Assembly (NCBI RefSeq): GCF_000400465.1
Contig: NW_008806278.1
Coordinates: 1-64,000 of the forward strand
From: Wallemia ichthyophaga EXF-994
Taxonomy: Eukaryota > Basidiomycota > Wallemiomycetes > Wallemiales > Wallemiaceae
Direction of reading: 5' to 3'
Length of the DNA: 64,000 bases
The notes under the pieces are model-generated. The model was not told where the DNA came from. It saw nothing but the letters and a program-made list of their open reading frames with translations, and made no database searches. Numbering within the stretch: the first letter of the stretch is position 1; each line of letters begins with the position of its first letter. The position numbers and the translations under genes are program-made. This document shows, one piece after another, positions 51,108 through 61,881 of the stretch.

Positions 51108-51978
51108 ATGCTCTCTATCAAATTCGCTGCCATCGCCGCACTGATTGCCTTGGCCCAAGCATCGCCACTGAGGCGCCACGACGACGGGCAAGGCCATCAA
51201 CAGGCGCAACAGGCGCTCGCATCCGGCGACCAGTGCTTGCAGAACTGCTTCCTTACCGCAATCGTCAGTGTTGGCGCTACAGCTGGCTGCAACAATGGGA
51301 ATGGTGGGTAATTGGTGAAAATTATCACTCACACACAACTCACACAATTCACGCACTCCAGACTACGCCTCTCAAGCCATCTGCTACTGCCGTACACCAG
51401 GGCTGGGCGACGCCTACTCGCGCTGTTTGGAGAGATGCCCCGCGGGCGACTTCGACCAGGGACAGCAGCTGCGCGATAAGGTGTGTGCTGCCGCGAATGG
51501 AGGCGGAAATCATGCGCACGAGAAAGAGGGGCACGACAAAGAGGGTCACCAGCATGAGCATGAGCATGAGCACGGTCATGAGCACAACCAGAAACCAGGT
51601 GTGCAAGTCGCCGGTATTATCGCCAGCTCTGTCCCGCAAGCTCAGGGAAATCTGGGGCAGTATGCGAGTGTCGCAAGTGCTGCTGGTGCTGCCAGTGCTA
51701 GTGCACCTACCCAAGCCACCCAAGCAACTCAACCTGAGACAGTAGCCGCTTCGACTACCTACACGTCCTCACAGACGGATTCGTACTCGCACGCTTCCTC
51801 CTCAGCCTCCTCAACCTCGTCGCAAACGTTCCTCACGCCGACTAAATCTTACTCTTCAACGGCCAGCCCTTCCAGTACGGTGAACGACCTCGATGATTTG
51901 GATAGCGGCGCTGTTTCGAGTCAAGTGAGCTGGAGTATCGCTATTGCGTCTACCCTTGTGCTCTGCTTTGTGGTGTAG
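51108..51978 (+). CDS. CFEM-domain GPI-anchored cell surface protein
   Basis: Two exons (51108-51303 and 51362-51978; intron 58 bases) give about 270 residues. A signal peptide (MLSIKFAAIAALIALAQA) is followed by the eight-cysteine CFEM domain: CLQNC, GC, then after the intron ICYC, RC, ERC and VC. After the domain comes a His-rich run (EHEHEHGHEH and neighbours), a long Ser/Thr/Ala-rich stalk, and a hydrophobic GPI-type tail (SIAIASTLVLCFVV). CFEM proteins of Candida bind haem; others act in adhesion. The His run is not part of the standard domain and could bind metal. Confidence 0.88.
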
Positions 51979-52214
51979 GAGGTGTAGCGGTGTCTCACTG
52001 ACTAATTTCACTCAACGCGATCACTTTCACTCTTACTCACTCTTACTCAATTCCCCGTCAACGGAATCGGATGGATCAACTGACGGCCTCTCTACTCTAC
52101 CACTCTACTAATAGCAAGACAAAATTCAAGTAAAAATTTAAAAGATGAAACAAAAAACGATATAATGATACAACATGATTCCTTTGTAGTACCTTAATAT
52201 GTTTAGTAATCAAT

Positions 52215-53339
52215 TCATTTAAGCGCATAAGTGAGGAGCTCGTTATATATCGGTTCGTTATGCTGGATAGCGTCCTCGACCTCTTTAGGCAACTCAATAG
52301 AATCACGCTTAACGGGTTTAAAACCGGTGCTATTCTGCGCGTCCTCGTGAAAACCTTTCCACTTATCGAACTCTCCAATACGCTGTGCCTTCCAATGGAG
52401 CATGTTCTCCTCGAACGGTATGCCGAGGGAGGTACAAAACGCTCTGAGAGTGTCCTCAGGAGCGTTGACCAAGTCGTCGCTATCAATCAGCGCGATCTGA
52501 CAATCATTGTAGAGATGCTTGATGTATTTCTGTGGTGCACCCGCGCATTCTTTGTCAGCACTCCCCCCACATATATACACACACACTCCCACTCACAACC
52601 ATCGCCAACAGCTCCGCAAAACCCGCCTCGTCTGGGTCAAAATCGCCAAAATCGCCGCAGTCGTTGTCGAGTATAGCACGGTAGTACGACGTAATCGCTT
52701 TGCGCGGCGAGCGGACCAAGAAGGCGTATCTGAATTCGCCAAGCTGCTCATCGGATAGGACAGTCGGGTTGATGCCTGCAAATGCCATCATCTCTGGCTT
52801 GACGAGGTCTACGAGGATGTCAGATGACACGAGTAGCCACCAAAGCCACAGTAGCCACAAATTCAACTCACAGCTAGCCATGTCCTTGATGAAGACCAGT
52901 CGCGTAGGGTCCTCAGCAGCCTTCCCTTTGATCTCATCGATGCGATTCTGGTACGTCGTGTGTGCATGGCCTGATTGCTCTCGCTGTGCGTCCGTGTAGC
53001 GCGTAGACAAACGCTCAGGACCGTAGTAGTATGGCTATGAAAGTATTTAGAGTTTGTTTGTTCAGTTTATCCCACCTACCTCCCCGAATGGCTTTGGAAA
53101 CGTAAATTAGTATGTCTCTAGATAACCTCCTACTCCTAACTCACCTCATGAAAACAGACGCAATTGGTACGCTGTATAAACGCCCTCTCGAGCGCTGTTG
53201 ATGTCGATCTGATTGATAGTTGTGAGATTGATTGTTCCTTGGATTTGTGGAGCGTAGCTTTCTGCGCCACAACGCTACAGCGCTACAAAGGTGCTCACCT
53301 CGGTACAGATAGTGTGAGGATTGGTTTATTGATTGTCAT
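52215..53339 (-). CDS. fungal sulfotransferase-like P-loop protein
   Basis: Six exons (53339-53299, 53208-53145, 53091-53080, 53034-52872, 52808-52597, 52529-52215; introns 90, 53, 45, 63 and 67 bases) give about 268 residues. The third exon is a 12-base microexon (Pro-Phe-Gly-Glu). The joins rebuild LSVPRSTSTALERAF, the PAPS-binding-type loop, then CVCFHEPFGEPYYYGPERLS and YAFLVRSPRKAITSYYR, the 3'-phosphate-binding-type arginine/serine region. The pattern fits the sulfotransferase-like family common in fungi, often misannotated as aminotransferase-like. The substrate is unknown. No signal peptide or membrane segment is seen. Confidence 0.75.
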
Positions 53340-53704
53340 TGTAGATGTTGGTGTTAGCGCTGACGCTCAAACATTATTTTGCAGCTGACAAGTTTTATTA
53401 ATATTGCCCTGATGACCTCAGTATCTAGGCATCTTTAATCTTTGTGTGTGCCGCAGTGTGATTATCGTGGACTTTAGAGTATACACCGTATACGATTCGT
53501 TGGCACATTTGCACATTGCCTGCCAAAATTTTCACGCACCCCAATTCCTCAAAAGTGTAAGAATTAATCATCGTAATGCTACAAAGTATCCGTTTATTTG
53601 CGTTTTGGCAGCACAGGTTGTGCATTTTGTCTGTTTTCTATTTTTGTACATTTTGAAGTCAAAGAGTGCGCGAGTGGAGTGAGAGAATGGTATACGAGTG
53701 GCTT
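53340..53704. other. intergenic, sulfotransferase-like promoter and transporter 3' end
   Basis: 365 bases, AT-rich, without an open frame, RNA gene or repeat that I recognise. Confidence 0.4.
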
Positions 53705-55189
53705 CTACGTTGCGGCAGAATTATCCGCACAAGAGAACGGAGAGCCAACGGTACCGTCATCGAACGACTGCTTGATCCCGACAATTGTACCGTACGCGCC
53801 AGATACACAGAGGAATGCGCCTAATGTGATGAGGAAGATGGCCCAAGCTAACTTACATCTGAAGAAGAGCGAGGTGTTTGTTTTGATATTGTGGCGATTT
53901 ATATCGAGCCACATCATCGCGGGCAGACCGATGCAGAAAAGTGAAGCGAACAGGCTACCGACGAGTCCGAGAAGGGAGTCAAAGAAGGGAATTGCGTTTG
54001 CGACGACGAAGCAAAACACCACCACACAAGCTACCGTGCCGAGCCACACTCCCCAGTGGATCATAGTGGGCTCGACGAGATGCTTGGTACCTCTCATCAT
54101 CCTCACGAAGACCTGCTTGCTGGCGAAATGTGCGTAAAGAAGTCCAGAAACGAGAAGAGCGGGGATGGAAATACCGTAAGAGATCTTCTGGAATATCTCA
54201 CCAGCCGTACCGAGGGCGGGAGAGGTGATGTATTGTCCGCCGTAGTACCAGAGGATGATACTGGTGATAAAGTAGAATGCGACACTAAAAACCTGCTGCG
54301 AATGAACAGCCTTATAATAGTCACGTTCAGGGTCACGCATTTCCGAGTAAATGGCTGGGTAAGAAGGAGTGCCTGCGTAAGCAAAGAGAATATTGACTAC
54401 TGCGTTCATAGAGCTTGCAAATCCGGCGGAAGGCCCTGCAGACAGCTTCTTGTCGAATACAGCAGCCTCGTTGCCTTTAGCGGGACCAGCTTGAGCGGTT
54501 GCAATAACAACTATCATTACAGACACGACAATGCAGAACATGGCCACCCAGCCTGCCCAAGATATGTGGTCGAGCTTGCGCATTGTTGCAACGATAAAGA
54601 CAGCAACAGCCGCTATGCCGACGTACCCCACAGTACAAATACGCATACCCTCGCCAAGCGTGTTGAAGGCGATGGAGAGTGAGAGCATCGAGGAGGCCGA
54701 AATAAGCGTCATGAAGAGAAAGTAGCAAATGGAGATAATTGTGAAAGCGATGTTACCAACGACGCCTTTTCCAAATAATACGTGCGATGTGTCTGGCGTC
54801 GAATGCACCGATGGATGGGCTTGTTTAAATTTACCAGACGTATGATTCGACCACGCCGTGATCAAACCGAGGCCAAAGAGGACAACAAGGCCAACAGCCG
54901 CACCAAGCGTCTGCAGGGCAGCTGGAATAGACAGCACACCTAATCCGATTTGGGTCTGTGTGATGTTAGCGGGTGCTAAAAACACAGACTAATACGATAG
55001 ACTGACCTTGGTCATTACAACACTCGCTCTAATCCAACCAGTGGTTCTAAAGTTGGTGACATTCTCTGAGGATCCATTCACTGCGAAGACATCCTTCTCG
55101 CCGCTATCCTCGACATCGCGCACGACGGTGGAAGACACTGGCTCCTCTGCCTTGTAATCATTGCTTTTGTCTGAAACGTTTGTGGACAT
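53705..55189 (-). CDS. amino-acid transporter, AAAP family (neutral amino acid permease-like)
   Basis: Two exons (55189-55007 and 54955-53705; intron 51 bases with donor GTCAGT) give about 477 residues. After a polar N-terminus, TKTQIGLGVLSIPAALQTLG is the first-helix substrate motif of AAAP transporters. About eleven membrane helices follow, with SMNAVVNILFAYAGTPSYPAIYSEMRDPERDYYKAV in the middle, a diagnostic block of fungal N-system/Mtr-like permeases. It is expected at the plasma membrane or vacuole and moves neutral amino acids. The first true ATG is 55189; an upstream GTG opens the frame. The upstream region is rich in GATA motifs. Confidence 0.9.
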
Positions 55190-55203
55190 GTTGATAGTTG
55201 TAA

Positions 55204-55480
55204 GATAACCCCGCACTCGATTTACTCACAAGCGATTCACTCGCTCGCTAAGAGACACAATCACTGATAACATGACCCGCGTTTACGCGAGGAGATATCT
55301 GCTGTTTTATTTGGTGATTTGCAGACCCAGGAATGCTTATGTAGTCTATCAAGCTCTTAGTCTCATTTCAATCCCATAACTCTGCCTTCTTCGTCCGGGA
55401 CTTCGGAGACATAAGACATCAGGAACTCCACTCTATAAATCTCTCGTTTCCATCTTATCAGCTGATATAGTGTGCTTATC
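55204..55480. promoter_or_regulatory. GATA-motif cluster upstream of amino-acid transporter
   Basis: GATAA at 55204-55208 and 55266-55270, GATATC at 55294-55299, the palindrome TATCAGCTGATA at 55456-55467 (two GATA motifs back to back) and TTATC at 55476-55480. The 631-base space 55190-55820 holds no gene. AreA/Gat1-type factors regulate nitrogen-source permeases through such sites; here this is inferred. Confidence 0.5.
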
Positions 55481-55820
55481 ATCACCAGATACCGCCACCT
55501 CACTTGACTGAATCACGCCTCTACTCCTGTGCCAAAAGCTAAGTCTGTGATTGTACACGGGTAATATACGCACATATCTCTGTAGTATGTGCAGCCTTTT
55601 CAAACCTCAATTCCTTCCATTTCCGGTAATACTACAAGTGCCACAGCTGGTGAAATCTTTCCGCGATTATATCGGAAATTTTATTTCCCAGGGACACCTT
55701 GCACTCTATTCAGCACTGAATTTAAGCGTAAGTAGCAGTGGATCCGATGCACTTCACCTCCGCACACACCCGCAAAAGACGGGAAAGATAAATAAATGAT
55801 GTAAATACATATTCACAAGG

Positions 55821-56544
55821 CTAGCTACCCAGGTTATTAAGGCCACCTTGAGTGCCAGCTATTTTCTTATGGTCGGAGGGGTTGGCTGGGTTAATGGGTG
55901 GTGAGTGATATTCAAAGCCCTCAAAATACACCTACCAAATGCCTCATAAGTCGTTATGACAGGCTCACTCTTAAGCTCCGTCCAGCTCCCTTTGAAGCCA
56001 ACAAAGAAAATTTGAGTGACGTCGGCGCCAAAATTATCAGCGAAAAAGAGAGTGAGATGGGTAGATGAGTTAAATTTGGCTATTCTACGGAGTAATTACT
56101 GGGTCAGTCGTGATATTCTACTGAAATCACTACCCACTTCACTGGATACTCGATACACTCGGAGCTCTCGACTAACTCGATGGTCTGCGTGGGTGCTGGC
56201 TCATTATCGAGGTCGCCGAAATCAAGAAATTGATTAGCGTAGATTTTCAGCGTCCGCGGCGCCTTCTCTCCAAGACCACCCTTCACCAGGACCGACTTGA
56301 GCTTGACGGAGGCTGTGAAGGGCACCCTCAGTACCAGCTGTTCATCTGCATCGCTGTGGAGTGATACGTCCATGTCATCGCGCTGATCCCACTCCTTTAT
56401 CACGTCACGCGGTGGCACGCTCTCGTCAGTGTTGAGGGACGTCACATTAGGCCGGTCGACGACGCCAAAGAGATTCTCGTGGTCTACGCCGCTGCTAGGA
56501 TGTGGGTCGTGTGTGTGGTTGGAATCGTTGCAACTGCAGCTCAT
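55821..56544 (-). CDS. PITH-domain protein
   Basis: Three exons (56544-56138, 56084-55936, 55885-55821; introns 53 and 50 bases) give about 206 residues. The PITH domain runs from VIKEWDQRDDMDVSLHSDADEQLVL through FTASVKLKSVLVKGG to EYPVKIAKFNSSTHLTLFF and DNFGADVTQIFFVGFKG, the last two split by intron 1. It has no thioredoxin domain, so it resembles PITHD1 rather than TXNL1. PITH domains bind the proteasome in TXNL1; the role of the stand-alone form is less clear. The N-terminus MSCSCNDSNHTHDPH could hold a metal. It is head-to-head with the aldo-keto reductase gene, 38 bases apart. Confidence 0.9.
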
Positions 56545-56582
56545 CGTTGTGGCAAGTCACGACAGCTACCACGATCACCACC

Positions 56583-57458
56583 ATGTCATCATCATTGGAT
56601 ATAGCTTCCACCTACACTCTCCCAGCCGGGAACAATATCCCTGTACTCCAATTGGGCGTGTACAAGTCCCCAGCAGACGTTACGCACAGGAGTGTTCAGT
56701 CAGCCATCCAACTCGGTTACAGAGGCGTGGACACAGCGCAGTACTATGCAAATGAGTCTGAAGCCGGTTCTGCCATTAGAGAATCAGGCAAAAACATATT
56801 CATCACGTCGAAAATCATGGATTCAGCTGGCGATGTTGATGCCAATTACGCCAAATGCCTCGAGTCCGTAAACAAGATCAACGTCGGCGCTGTGGATCTC
56901 TTTCTCATCCACTCCCCACGCTACCCCAACGGCGCACAAGACCGCAAGGCTGTGTGGTTGGCGTTGGAGCGATTGGCCAAGGAGGGACGCGTCAAAGCGA
57001 TTGGCGTATCAAATTACGGCGTCAAGCATCTTAAAGAGCTAGAGGAGTATGCATCCCTTCCAATCAGCGTCAACCAGATTGAGCTCCATCCATGGAATCA
57101 AATGAACGATATCGTCACCTACTGCAAGCAAAAGGGGATAGTCGTTGAGGCTTACTGCCCTCTCGTGCGCGGCAGGAAGGCTGACGATGCGCATCTTGTG
57201 AAGATCGCTGAGCAGACTGGCAAATCTTGGGCTCAGGTGTTGGTGAGATGGTCACTTCAGAGAGGATTCGTTGTGCTGCCAAAGTGGGTGAATTAAATTC
57301 CAAGAGGCTTATTGACGTATTACAGGTCAGACAACGCAGATCGCCAGAAGCTCAACGCTGACGTCTTTGATTTCGAGTTGAGTGATGATCAAATGACGCT
57401 GCTTAATGGTTTAGATGCGGGTGAACACATTGCGCCATGTCCAATTGATTGTGATTAA
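56583..57458 (+). CDS. aldo-keto reductase
   Basis: Two exons (56583-57283 and 57326-57458; intron 42 bases) give about 277 residues. Motifs are GYRGVDTAQYYANE (catalytic Asp and Tyr), VDLFLIHSP (His), KAIGVSNYGVKHL, NQIELHPWNQ and LPKSDNADR at the cofactor loop, joined across the intron. The TIM-barrel enzyme reduces aldehydes or ketones with NADPH; the exact substrate is not evident, though the length and motif order resemble the short fungal AKR group that includes 2,5-diketogluconate-type reductases. The usual catalytic lysine is the Lys in FITSKIM. Confidence 0.9.
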
Positions 57459-57519
57459 ATTACCTGCCTGATGAATTCTGTATCTCTCCATTTCTCCATC
57501 TTCCATACCACCACCACCG

Positions 57520-60500
57520 ATGATCTCAATCGAAGACGATCTCGACGAGCGGCAAGGCAGGCAGTCCAATCCACAGCTGGAGCCATTCGACACGTTCCTC
57601 GATTTCGACTACACAGACGACGACACGCTGCCGAATGAGCTAAACGAATTCTACTCGTATGTCGACGTGCGCAGTGTGCTCGACAACAAGCACGAGTGGC
57701 AGGTTGGGGAGTGTGGCAGCTGGCGTGACAAGCCGCTTGACCACCGCCAATCACTCATAAAGGACCTTCTAAGCGCCATCAACGCCGATAAGCTGTCAGA
57801 GCGCTTGAGAGCATCGCGCAAGCTGCTTTATTTATTCCAAGGCACCTTTAGCGAAGCCCGTAACTCCAGGCATCAGCTAGAGTGCATTATTGATAACGTG
57901 CACCTGATTAGACTGTGCGGTGGTCTTCAGAGCGTTACTCAGGCACTGCAGGCCGCTGTCTCGTTCCATGCCGTCGTGCACTCCGAATACGCTCACCTCG
58001 CTGAACCTGATTTTGTCGAGCAGCTCAATATCGAACTTGGCGGTTACATGGAGATGCTTTACTACATGGTGCAGATACTGCGCGACGACAACTCGTTTGC
58101 TGAGGATCTGAGTGGGTGAGCGTGCTCATGTACACCTTTTCTAATTCCTCTCAAGTGCACCTCGATCCTTCTCTGCCCACTTATCTATTCAGCCTTCTGT
58201 CTGGCCTGCGCGATAAGACGGCCAAGGGCTATCCCGTGAAGAAGGTGCGTAGATGTGATATTCTTCAGTCACTTAATTACACACTAACACACAATAGCTC
58301 CTTTTGCTGCTCTGGAAGACACTCCTCGTCGTCCTCGGCGGCTGGAAAGATATCGACCGAATCAAAGAGCTCTCATACGACCTCTTTAGCTGCAGCCTTG
58401 CCACCAAAGACGACAACACGATCGTTAAGAGCAATCCAGTCGACCTGCAGCAGTTTTTCACACAGACTTCTCTCAAATACCCCACCTACAAGCCCAATGC
58501 GCAGCCACTACCACTCAACGGTCTCGCTCTAGCATCTGCACCAGCTCCGCTGAAAACGAGTGCTCCGAAACAAGATCTCCCTAGTGCGTTCGCCGTCGGT
58601 CCCACAGTTTCAGGTGGGAACTCTTCCAATATAAACACAGCAGCACCAGAAGCAATGCCAGGGACTCCCCTTCCCACTCCTCCACCGTCACCGGCGCCAG
58701 GCTCTAAACTTAAAAAGACACAGTTCCAAACTGATCAGACAAAGCCATTCATATTCCCCTTCTCAGAGAATACCTCATCGGTACCGACATCCATCGACGA
58801 AGCAGGACGACTGTATGCTGCGCATATGCACGTCCCCATATCACTCTGGCAGACGCATCAAATTCGCAAAGACTTTGTGCGCAGTCTGGGCTATACCAAC
58901 CGCTATGCTGAGATCGCTGAGGCGGAGGGGGAAAAAGGGAGTGAGAGCAATACGGGAGAGGATATAGGAGCACCTGTTGATGAATTTGACGCGTCATCCA
59001 TAGCCTCCCAACTACACCCCTACCTCCACGCCGACAACAGAGTGTACATGGCCAAACTGATGCGTATCGAAATGCTCTACCGCGAAATACTCCCCTACCT
59101 TCACAACTGCGTAATAGTACTGCTCAAGCTGCTCTTAGCCACGCTCAATTCGCAGAACACAACGCTGCACCACGATGGCGAGCACCCCTCCCTATCCCTC
59201 GACGAGATGGATGTTGCGCGCCATCGCGAGATAACGAGCAAGGCTGTGAGTGCTATTGTACTCCTTCTCCTCAAATGGTTCAAGGTGTCGCATGTGATGA
59301 AGTTCCAGTGGCTGTCTACACTCCTCGTAGACAGTAATTGCATCCTCCTCATGTTGAAAATGTATGGCTTCCAGGATGTCTTGAGTATGATGCGCACGCA
59401 ACATGAGGTGGAGGATCTCAATTTCTTCAACTATTGTGCGGCGAACGGCAAAAACAACGATAATGGGGCTATCAATAGCAACACTAACACCAGCATCCAT
59501 CCACCTCATCGCAAAGTGCCCTCCATCAATAGCAACGATGGTATACCAGATTTCGAAACTTTCGAGAAACCCGATACACGCAGCTATAGTTGGCGTAATC
59601 TGTTTGCGACTATCAACTTTATGCGCATTGTGCAGAAACTCAGCAAGAAGCGGACTCACAGGTTGTTGTTGCTGGTGCAGTACAAGAGTAGTGTAAGAGA
59701 TGGTATAATGAGACGGCTGTGTGGTTTTACTGACAATATGACCAACAGGCCATGCTGAAGCGGCTGTTACGCATCTCTGAGCCGCGCTTGCAGCTGTATG
59801 TGCTCAAAATTATTAAGGGACAGGTGCCATACTACGGACGTAAATGGAGACAGTGTGCGTGAAGTTGTTTTTTTTTTGCGGTGGCGTACAAACAAAACTA
59901 ACGTGCACACCGCCAGCTAATATGAAAGTCATTACCGCTATCTATCTCAATTGCAGACCTGAATTGAGAGACGAGTGGTTGGCTAGTGCGGATGTCGATC
60001 AGGAGATTGAGGATTCGCTGGTGGGTTGTGTTTAAATTGATGAGTCAAGCTGACACTAGTGCAAGCCCCAAGAGCAATCTTTGCGAGCATTTGTGAAATT
60101 CTGTGGGTGTAGCTAATGATAGGAGCTCAAAAACGTCTAACCACACATCAAGACAACGAGAAGTATTACAAGTAAGTATACATGACTTCTTACAATCACT
60201 ATCCTCAACTCACAATCCACACAAGCACACCCGGTGGACAGACACAGCACGTCGACGTAGATGCTGCACCAGCGAAGGAGAGGCGCTCGCATTCGCAATC
60301 GCAATCGCAGTCACACTCACACGAGAAAGCACACGAGGAATCGCCGTCACACCCGCACTCAGATGACGCCAAGGCAGATGATATCTACGACATGCACGAG
60401 TACGACGACATCATGGAGGATATATTGGGAGGAGTTGAGGGTGACTCGTTCGATGCGCAAGGTCTCGACCATGTGCTGAAGGAGCTCAACCTGCACCATC

Positions 60501-60981
60501 TCGAAAAAGGCTCGGATGCATGGCACAAGCTCAACACCTTCCTCGGGGTGGATCAGACTTACGAGGATGTGAGCGATAGCGAGAGGTGAGTGGAGAGTTG
60601 ATTTGGTTCTTATGTGCTGCAGCTATGCTAACGTGCCTTTACAGCGTTGTGTCAGTTGGTGATCTGGGATATAGGCGTGGTGGAGAAGAACAAGACGAGA
60701 ACGGTAAACACGGTGAGCGTGGAGAGCCTGGTGGAGAGGATGAAAGCGGTTCACAGAGGGGCTTGAACGACTGGGAACATATCAGCGCTCAAACCCTCTC
60801 TCAACTCCCTCCGTCGCCTAATCGAGCACTCAAGTCGCCGCAGAATGAATCCTCTCACCTCAATGAACACCCCGGCGAACAGGATCTCTCACCGCCGCCA
60901 GGTAGTCCGAAGCCATTGCCTTTTGCAGGCGGTGCCAATGGCATTGGGGTCGATGAGGTTGAGTTTTTGTATGGAGAGTGA
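57520..60981 (+). CDS. FAR11: STRIPAK subunit Far11/STRIP1
   Basis: Nine exons: 57520-58111, 58156-58244, 58298-59692, 59749-59854, 59917-60020, 60066-60102, 60153-60171, 60226-60585, 60645-60981; about 1012 residues. The N1221-type region carries LPTYLFSLLSGLRDKTAKGYPVKK joined to LLLLLWKTLLVV. The C-terminal DUF3402-type region carries LKIIKGQVPYYGRKWRQ joined to SNMKVITAIYLNCRPEL and LRAFVKFYNEKYY. The 19-base exon and the 54-base intron after it (GTAAGT donor) join the His/Ser-rich tail; without that splice the protein would end at KYYK and a second frame would open six bases later. Far11 is a scaffold of the PP2A-containing STRIPAK/FAR complex. The splice into the last two exons is the least certain part. 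Confidence 0.85.
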
Positions 60982-61171
60982 AAGAAAAAGCGGGAGTGAT
61001 ATTTGAATGAGAATGAGAATGCCAGTGTGTACTTGTACAATTTCGAGTGATACTAAAGGTAACATCAAAATTTTGAGTGCCCGTCATTGTTCATGTGATT
61101 GTGTATTTGCGTAAAGGGTATATGTCAAGCTTAGTGTGTTATTTGTGTATTGTTTCCATTCTAGCCTTCTT

Positions 61172-61534
61172 CTATCCGAGATAAAACTCAATAAAAAGCA
61201 TGACGACAAAGAGAAGAAAGACAGTAGTGATCTTGGGACGTAGAAGCTCCTCGCCGGATTCTAGCTGGCGATTTACGGATACACTCCTTGTGTCTCCTAG
61301 TTGGTTCTCGCTGGGTTCCTCGCTACGTTCGACACACTCGTCGATAAGAAGATTGATATCCTTATTTGCATCAACCACCCACGCCTTATTACCATAGTCG
61401 TATGCCTTGCAACCATCATCGCACTCGATCAAGTCACTTGTGTTGTGCGCCACCAGACGCGAATTGTTAACGTAGAGCCCAGAAACTGGCACTGTGCGGT
61501 TGAAGCAGACTTGGTGTAATAGTTGCGTGCGCAT
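61172..61534 (-). CDS. small tail-anchored membrane protein, unrecognised
   Basis: Single exon, 120 residues. The N-terminal half has four cysteines (two close together in IECDDGCKAYDYG), the middle is acidic, and the C-terminus TTVFLLFVVMLFIEFYLG is a likely membrane anchor. No family is recognised. The ATG at 61534 is the first in frame. It is isolated between FAR11 and the m-AAA protease gene. Confidence 0.55.
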   Translation of the reverse strand: MRTQLLHQVCFNRTVPVSGLYVNNSRLVAHNTSDLIECDDGCKAYDYGNKAWVVDANKDINLLIDECVERSEEPSENQLGDTRSVSVNRQLESGEELLRPKITTVFLLFVVMLFIEFYLG

Positions 61535-61881
61535 TTCTCCGCAGTGCTTGATGACGTGATTTGATGATGGTTGATCGAATCGGCTTTATATGCACAATTT
61601 TAATTTCCTCAGGAACGCACAGTGTCAACAAGAAATGGATTCCCAGACGGTGTCTAGAGTGTGTCATGAGTGCATGGTATGGAATTCGATAATGCAACAA
61701 TGCAACAATGCAACAATGCGACATTGCCAGTGCAAATTTCCGCGATAACTTTAGAATTTTGCATGAGATTTGTACAGGGATAAATTACTAACATTACTGC
61801 GATTCCGTTTGAGTCTGTGTATCAGATGGTGCTTTTTTGCTGTGATTGTATTAACAACGTACCAAAGCATCCAAACGACAC

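Noticed and set aside
55551..55799. Plus-strand ORF of 82 residues in the amino-acid transporter upstream region
   Set aside because: No homology-like features and no splice partners; the region is better explained as regulatory DNA.
60182..60585. A separate gene starting MTSYNHYPQL six bases after the FAR11 stop
   Set aside because: A strong GTAAGT donor and 54-base intron join this region to FAR11; a 6-base intergenic space on the same strand is unlikely.
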